Origin: Gemmatimonadota bacterium
GTDB lineage: Bacteria > Gemmatimonadota > Gemmatimonadetes > Longimicrobiales > Gaopeijiaceae
DNA: 45,282 bases
NCBI GenBank assembly: GCA_003562075.1
Contig: PWWP01000140.1
Location: 1 to 45,282 of the forward strand
Direction of reading: 5' to 3'
In this document: positions 41,701 through 45,282 of the stretch, piece after piece
Layout of the letters: each line of letters begins with the position of its first letter
Position numbering within the stretch: position 1 is the first letter of the stretch
The notes under the pieces: generated by a model
Databases searched by the model: none
Told to the model about the DNA's origin: nothing
The model's input: only the letters and a program-made list of their open reading frames with translations
Made by a program: the position numbers and the translations under genes

Positions 41701-43644
41701 CAGCCGGGTACCCACCTCGTCCACTTCCAGCGGGCGATGGTCCGGCCCCTGGACCACGAAGGAATAGATGATGGCCTCGGTAGCCTGCCGACCCCGAATC
41801 TCGAAGGGCGTCACCGCCACGACCCGCAGGCCACAGTTCTCCAGGATCGGCATGAAATCCGAAAGAATCAGACGCGTGCCTCTCAAGTACAACTTGAGTT
41901 CGGTGACCGCTTCATCGCCCCCCACCACTCTCGTGTCGCCCGCATTGCTCAGACGGGTCGAGGCGGAGCGACCATCAGCCTCCATGGCCTCCAGCTCCAG
42001 GATGTCCCACACCGCCGTGTCGGGCTCGGTAGCCGCCTGGTACTCCGGGCTCAGCGCTTCCCCGTACACCCGGGCCAACCTGCGAGCCTCTTCAGCTGGA
42101 CGGACCCGCTCGAGCCCCTCCTTCAGCCGATCCTGCCAGCTGCGGATGAGTTCCCGAACCACGGTTTCCAGTTCATGCGTGGTCACCTCGTCCAGACGAT
42201 CTGACTGGGCTGCAAGGAAGAAGTGGAGCCGGGCCTGGTCACCCTCCCCGAGAGCCAGGTGGTAGTTCAGCACCTCGGCATCCAGAGTCTCCACAAACGC
42301 CTGCTCGATGCGCTTTCGGACCTCACCCGAGAACTTCTCCTTGGCCAGGATCACCATGACCGACACGCCCCGGAGAAGCGGGTCCCGCCGGAGTGTGACA
42401 CGGACATCATCCGAGTCGAAGGTTGTGAGCACCGTGCGAACGTCGGAGCCAATCTCCTCGGAGGAGGTCAGGAAGAGCTCCTCCTTCGGGAGGCTGTTGA
42501 AGATCGTGTGGATCTCCTTGTAGTCGTGGGACCCGGCCTGGACTCCCGACTCCTCCAGAATCCGTTCCAGCTTCTGCCGGAGAATCGGGATTCGCTCAGC
42601 CTTCTCCGAGAAGGCCTCCGAAGTGAAGAGGCCGATGAAGCGACGTTCGCCCACCACCTCTCCCGACTCATCCACCTTCTTCACCCCGATGTAGTCCATC
42701 CGGGCCCGACGGTGGACCGTCGCGGTAGCGTTCGTCTTGGAGATGATCAGGAGTGGACCGCTCTCGGCCATCTCCCGCATGTTCGGAGACAGGGCTGAGA
42801 CCGGGACCGGGGTGGAGAAGGATGATTCCTCCTCACTCCGGAGCACACCGAGCCCCGAGCCCCGCTCCACCAGGACACACTGCTCCCCCTCATGCTCCAC
42901 CAGGTCATATCCGCGGTAGCCGAGAAAGACGAATCCACCCTCCTTCAACCACTCCAGGAAGGCCTGGATCTCCTCAACCTCATCGGTGAGGTCCGGATGA
43001 AGCTGAGCCGCCTCCTCCAGCCCCTGAATGGTGCGATCCACCTCTCCCAGCATGCGCTCGAAGTCCTGGGTGGCGTTGACAACGTCCTGGAGCCGATCGG
43101 TGATGTCCCGCTGCAGGCGCTCCATCCGGGAGGGATCGTTCACCCGGGTGATCTCACAGTGAACCAGGGACTCCCGGCTTCCATCGTCCCCTGAAGGCCC
43201 CAGCTCCGTGATCCTTCCATCCTGAGACCGGGTGACCTGCAGGACCGGATAGATGTAGACCTCGATGGCCAGATCCTGGGAGTGCAGGTATTCCCGGATC
43301 GTATCGACGATGAACGGTCGCTCGGAAACATTGGTCCGAATGACCGTCACCGGGGCGAACCACCCCTCCGTGTCCACGTCCGGGTTCACGACCTCCACAT
43401 CCACCCGATCCGGGTAGCTGCGCTGGAGGAACCGGAAGGCGGACAGGGTCATCCGGGCCAACGCCTGGGTGCTCCTCTCCTCCAAGAACCCGGGGGGCGC
43501 CTTCGCGAAGAAGAGCTCGCCGAAGCGGAGGACGAGGTCGGTCTCCTCCGGCTCAGCCATCCGCTTGAGCTCGCGGCTCAAGTCCCGGAAGGTTGGGTGA
43601 TCAGACTCAAGACGTTTTGCCGCCAACGGATGGGAGTCACTCAT
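38719..43644 (-). CDS. NAD-specific glutamate dehydrogenase, large (180-kDa) type
   Basis: A cytoplasmic enzyme of about 1641 residues that deaminates glutamate to 2-oxoglutarate and ammonia with NAD. The ATG at 43644 gives the normal family N terminus; the frame is open for another 110 codons of low-complexity Pro/Gly/Arg sequence without family character. The first 600 residues contain ACT-like regulatory repeats (EGWFAPVTVIRTNVSERPFI). The catalytic core carries ARGGIRHSDR, VPGGSKGGFVTLRQ and GDMSGDVFGNGMLL, and the last 400 residues are helical. Such enzymes feed amino-acid carbon into the TCA cycle, which suits the many peptidases nearby. No Shine-Dalgarno sequence is evident. The 290 bases upstream, shared with a divergent gene, hold no element I recognise. 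Confidence 0.96.
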   Translation of the reverse strand: MSDSHPLAAKRLESDHPTFRDLSRELKRMAEPEETDLVLRFGELFFAKAPPGFLEERSTQALARMTLSAFRFLQRSYPDRVDVEVVNPDVDTEGWFAPVTVIRTNVSERPFIVDTIREYLHSQDLAIEVYIYPVLQVTRSQDGRITELGPSGDDGSRESLVHCEITRVNDPSRMERLQRDITDRLQDVVNATQDFERMLGEVDRTIQGLEEAAQLHPDLTDEVEEIQAFLEWLKEGGFVFLGYRGYDLVEHEGEQCVLVERGSGLGVLRSEEESSFSTPVPVSALSPNMREMAESGPLLIISKTNATATVHRRARMDYIGVKKVDESGEVVGERRFIGLFTSEAFSEKAERIPILRQKLERILEESGVQAGSHDYKEIHTIFNSLPKEELFLTSSEEIGSDVRTVLTTFDSDDVRVTLRRDPLLRGVSVMVILAKEKFSGEVRKRIEQAFVETLDAEVLNYHLALGEGDQARLHFFLAAQSDRLDEVTTHELETVVRELIRSWQDRLKEGLERVRPAEEARRLARVYGEALSPEYQAATEPDTAVWDILELEAMEADGRSASTRLSNAGDTRVVGGDEAVTELKLYLRGTRLILSDFMPILENCGLRVVAVTPFEIRGRQATEAIIYSFVVQGPDHRPLEVDEVGTRLSEMILAVRSGDATNDQLNALVVTSGLSWREVEVLRAYASFGFQVGAVPSRLSLPVALAKHPELGRLLFQFFEARFDPEGPASRTEREALAGEVQEAIHDQLSQVSSLSDDRALRRLVNLIEGTLRTNFYRHGGRAPTKRSGGVPYISFKFDCQALEGPARTRLRYEVWVRSSRMEGVHHRGAQVARGGIRHSDRHDDFRTEVLGLVRTQVVKNAVIVPGGSKGGFVTLRQLPQAEMGEEVQEQYKTLIRGLLDITDNLKGGKFVPPESVICYDEPDAYLVVAADKGTATFSDMANEVAAEYDFWLGDAFASGGSIGYDHKEVGITARGAWECVKRHFLEMGKDIQKEPFTVVGIGDMSGDVFGNGMLLSRKIRLVAAFDHRDIFIDPDPDPETSFQERKRLFEMGRSTWQDYNREVLSEGGMIIPRGSKSVELTPEAREALGISDDQGPMDGETLIRNVLSAPVELLWNGGIGTYVKATGESHLDAGDASNDSVRVNASDLRCTVVGEGGNLGFTQPARVEYALSGGRINTDAIDNSGGVDLSDREVNLKILLARAVEDGRLKLERRNALLKELAEPVSRLVLQDNESQSLAISLDELRAREAIDDLRDLMSGLERAGLLDRASEHLPTWETLLERQEEGKDPFTRPELSILLGYAKLHLAGHILRSDLADDRAADQYLRDYFPPAALSEAGEDALQSHRLRREIVASQLTNDLVDMMGAGFIHRMTRGTGRTPAQVAQAWLVASRLIGHRELRARLSLRESAMSLASGYRWLQGLGRVLERTTRWILTSQTEERDTMEMVEENLNGLARLREAFPEIVSGRDRELFEELVEELKGDGTDEAFARSLISLRFLDHLLEILRVHRRTDIDPLEVARTFYRISDLCWIPWLRQSIFDAAGDDRWEQRAAHALNDDLTWTHQRLVAATMRVRAATDSVDAAVDTLSAEHQEPLKRYQDLVEEIESEGRTGLPALTVAVRELVALAERFQAEGVPKG

Positions 43645-43934
43645 GCCATACGGAGAGAAGGAGAAGGGGCGCTCCGGAGCGCCGTCCACGTCGGAGAAGG
43701 GACGCGGTTCGCCACCGAGCGGATCCTGTCGGCCTGGAGCCAACGGCCTCGCGGTGGAAGGGGAGAGCAAGTGCTCATGGGAAGGTATCGTACACCCGTC
43801 CCATCCCTTCGTAAAGAGCCGAGGCCTTGGCCTCCCGCCGGACCGCCTCCTACCTTCAGATCCGTAGGTTGGCAACCCGGTCTCTCCCGGAAGCCCGCGC
43901 CCTCCAGCACCCCTCTCCTCGAGCCGCACAATCC

Positions 43935-45185
43935 ATGCGATTCCTGCACCTGGCTGACCTCCACCTGGACACTCCATTCACCACTCGGAGCGATGCAGTA
44001 CGGCGGGAGTTGAAAGAGGCTGGGCGCATCGCATTGGAACGGGCAGTGGAGCTGGCACTGTCCGAGAGGGTCGATGTCCTCCTCATCGCCGGGGACCTCT
44101 TCGATGGCGAGCAGCTCTCTTTCCATACGGAACGGTTTCTGCATCAGTCCATGGCTCGGCTCAGCAGCGCAGGGGTCCAGGTCGTCTACGCCACGGGCAA
44201 TCATGATCCGGGAGGAGCGGGAGGCCACGCCCGGCGAATGGAATGGCCGGAAGGCGTCACCCTCCTCCTGGATCCGAAACCGCGCGTGGTTCCCATCCAC
44301 AGGGAAGGAGAGCTGGTAGGTCGGGTCACGGGAGCAGGCCACGGCTCAGCTCGGGAGGAACGGGACCTGGCATCCACCTTCCCCCGACCCCAGGGGGAAG
44401 TGCCGGAGATCGCCCTCCTTCACACTCAGGTCCTCGGAACCCCGGGTGAGGCCCATCACGACCGCTATGCCCCATCCCACCTGGCCCAACTGAAGGCTTC
44501 CGGCTACGACTACTGGGCCCTTGGTCATATCCCCCTTCGCCAGGAGCTGGCAGAGACGCCCCCCATCCACTATCCCGGCAACCTCCAGGGCCGACACCCT
44601 GGCGAATCAGGTCCCAAGGGCGGACTCCTGGTCCAGGTGGCCCAGAACCGGACTCAAGTGGACTTCGTGGAGCTGGCTCCCATTCGGTGGGAGGTCCTGG
44701 TGATGGACGAGCTGGACCATGCCCACTCTCTGGCTGACTTGGCCAGACTGGTGGAGAACCGATGGACACAGGCCCGGGAGTCGGATCCTGGAACGCCTGA
44801 GGCCAAATGGATTCTACGCCTCAACCTCGCAGGTCGCTCCCCCCTCCACCGGGAGCTGTCTGATCCGGAAGAACAGCTGCAATTGAGCCAGGAGCTGGCC
44901 ATCCGACTTGACCTTCTGGACGTGGAGATCCGAGCTGAGGCCACCCGCCCCCCTCTCGCGCCGGCAGACCATCGGGACCGGATGGACGTGCTGGGCGAAG
45001 CCCTGCGGATCCTTGAAGAACTCACCACCGAAGACGGTCCTTCCCCATCCCGGACGCTTGGACTGTCGGAGGGAGAGATGGCGGCCTTGGGGCGTGCCAA
45101 ACTGGATCCCTACCTCCGGGAGCTCCTTCAAAGTGAGGAGCCGGAGCTTCTTCAGGCGCTCCTGGTCGAAGGAGAAACGTCGTGA
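43935..45185 (+). CDS. SbcD/Mre11-type DNA exonuclease (YhaO-like)
   Basis: A 416-residue calcineurin-like metallophosphoesterase. The metal-binding motifs appear in order: DLHLDTPF (8-15), GDLFDG, GNHDPGG, LLHTQ and GHIPLR. With an SMC-like ATPase partner it would trim DNA ends during repair. The DxHLDTPF form and overall length fit the YhaO subgroup better than E. coli SbcD. ATG 43935 starts the fold. The TGA overlaps the next gene's GTG by 4 bases, so the two subunits are translationally coupled. Confidence 0.92.
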   Translation: MRFLHLADLHLDTPFTTRSDAVRRELKEAGRIALERAVELALSERVDVLLIAGDLFDGEQLSFHTERFLHQSMARLSSAGVQVVYATGNHDPGGAGGHARRMEWPEGVTLLLDPKPRVVPIHREGELVGRVTGAGHGSAREERDLASTFPRPQGEVPEIALLHTQVLGTPGEAHHDRYAPSHLAQLKASGYDYWALGHIPLRQELAETPPIHYPGNLQGRHPGESGPKGGLLVQVAQNRTQVDFVELAPIRWEVLVMDELDHAHSLADLARLVENRWTQARESDPGTPEAKWILRLNLAGRSPLHRELSDPEEQLQLSQELAIRLDLLDVEIRAEATRPPLAPADHRDRMDVLGEALRILEELTTEDGPSPSRTLGLSEGEMAALGRAKLDPYLRELLQSEEPELLQALLVEGETS

Positions 45186-45282
45186 GGCTCCTCAGACTGC
45201 AGATCCAACACTTTGGACCCCTGACCCACTTCGACACTGGAGAGTCCAGGCGTCTCCCTTCACTCGTGGCGGTTCTGGGACC
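45182..45282 (+). CDS. SbcC/YhaN-like ATPase, N-terminal fragment cut by window end
   Basis: Starts with GTG in the overlap GTGA with the SbcD-like gene. The visible 33 residues (RLLRLQIQHFGPLTHF, then PSLVAVLG) match the first strands of the RecN/SbcC/YhaN ATPase head, just before the Walker A loop, which lies past the window edge. It is the expected partner of the exonuclease. Confidence 0.8.
   Translation, partial: MRLLRLQIQHFGPLTHFDTGESRRLPSLVAVLG

Overview
The window reads as GC-rich chromosomal DNA of a diderm, secretion-oriented heterotroph. Porin and outer-membrane beta-barrel genes, several lipoproteins with lipoboxes, many exported peptidases (M14, M28, M30, M23, S12), a bacterial serpin, a 180-kDa-type NAD-glutamate dehydrogenase and two decayed fragments resembling DUF5916/CBM9-type proteins together suggest Gemmatimonadota. 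That assignment is inference; there is no rRNA here to test it.

Layout. 1-9.2 kb: 3' end of a serpin gene, a 256-bp structured repeat, an exported M14 carboxypeptidase, argG, an SLC13/RCK transporter and an exported M28 peptidase. 9.2-12.2 kb: a tightly coupled minus-strand operon of a VOC-family ring-cleaving dioxygenase, an alpha/beta hydrolase and a maleylacetate reductase, which together look like a hydroquinone or chlorohydroquinone degradation or detoxification route. 12.3-23.8 kb: a phosphate-starvation block with a PhoB-like regulator, a PafA-like lipoprotein phosphatase, pstSCAB-phoU (mostly joined by 4-nt start/stop overlaps), an OprP-like porin and a phoB-phoR pair. GTTAC/GTGAC motifs with an 11-bp period lie upstream of the first regulator and of pstS and are candidate Pho boxes.

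24-29 kb: a small exported protein, 5-formyltetrahydrofolate cyclo-ligase, an unrecognised 324-residue protein, two small membrane proteins and an M23 lipoprotein. 29.2-31.8 kb: seventeen tRNA genes on the minus strand, led by initiator tRNA-Met with a textbook sigma-70 promoter and closed by a strong terminator. A truncated copy of the tRNA-Pro(CGG) 3' end lies beside the intact gene. 31.8-33.4 kb: a plus-strand unit with a structured leader, an OmpR-like regulator whose receiver has lost its phosphorylation residues, and tRNA-Pro(GGG), ended by a 21-bp hairpin terminator.

33.6-45.3 kb: a decayed gene fragment, an S12 serine hydrolase, an M30-like lipoprotein peptidase, a small beta-barrel, a small basic protein behind a promoter that carries a perfect 9-bp inverted repeat, the large NAD-glutamate dehydrogenase, and a divergent SbcD/SbcC-like (YhaO/YhaN-like) pair cut by the window end.

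No CRISPR array, transposase or phage gene was recognised. The least ordinary items are the phosphorylation-dead regulator joined to a tRNA gene, the 11-bp-phased motifs of the Pho block, the tRNA 3'-end duplication, the palindromic operator at 38.17 kb, and a short dispersed repeat family.
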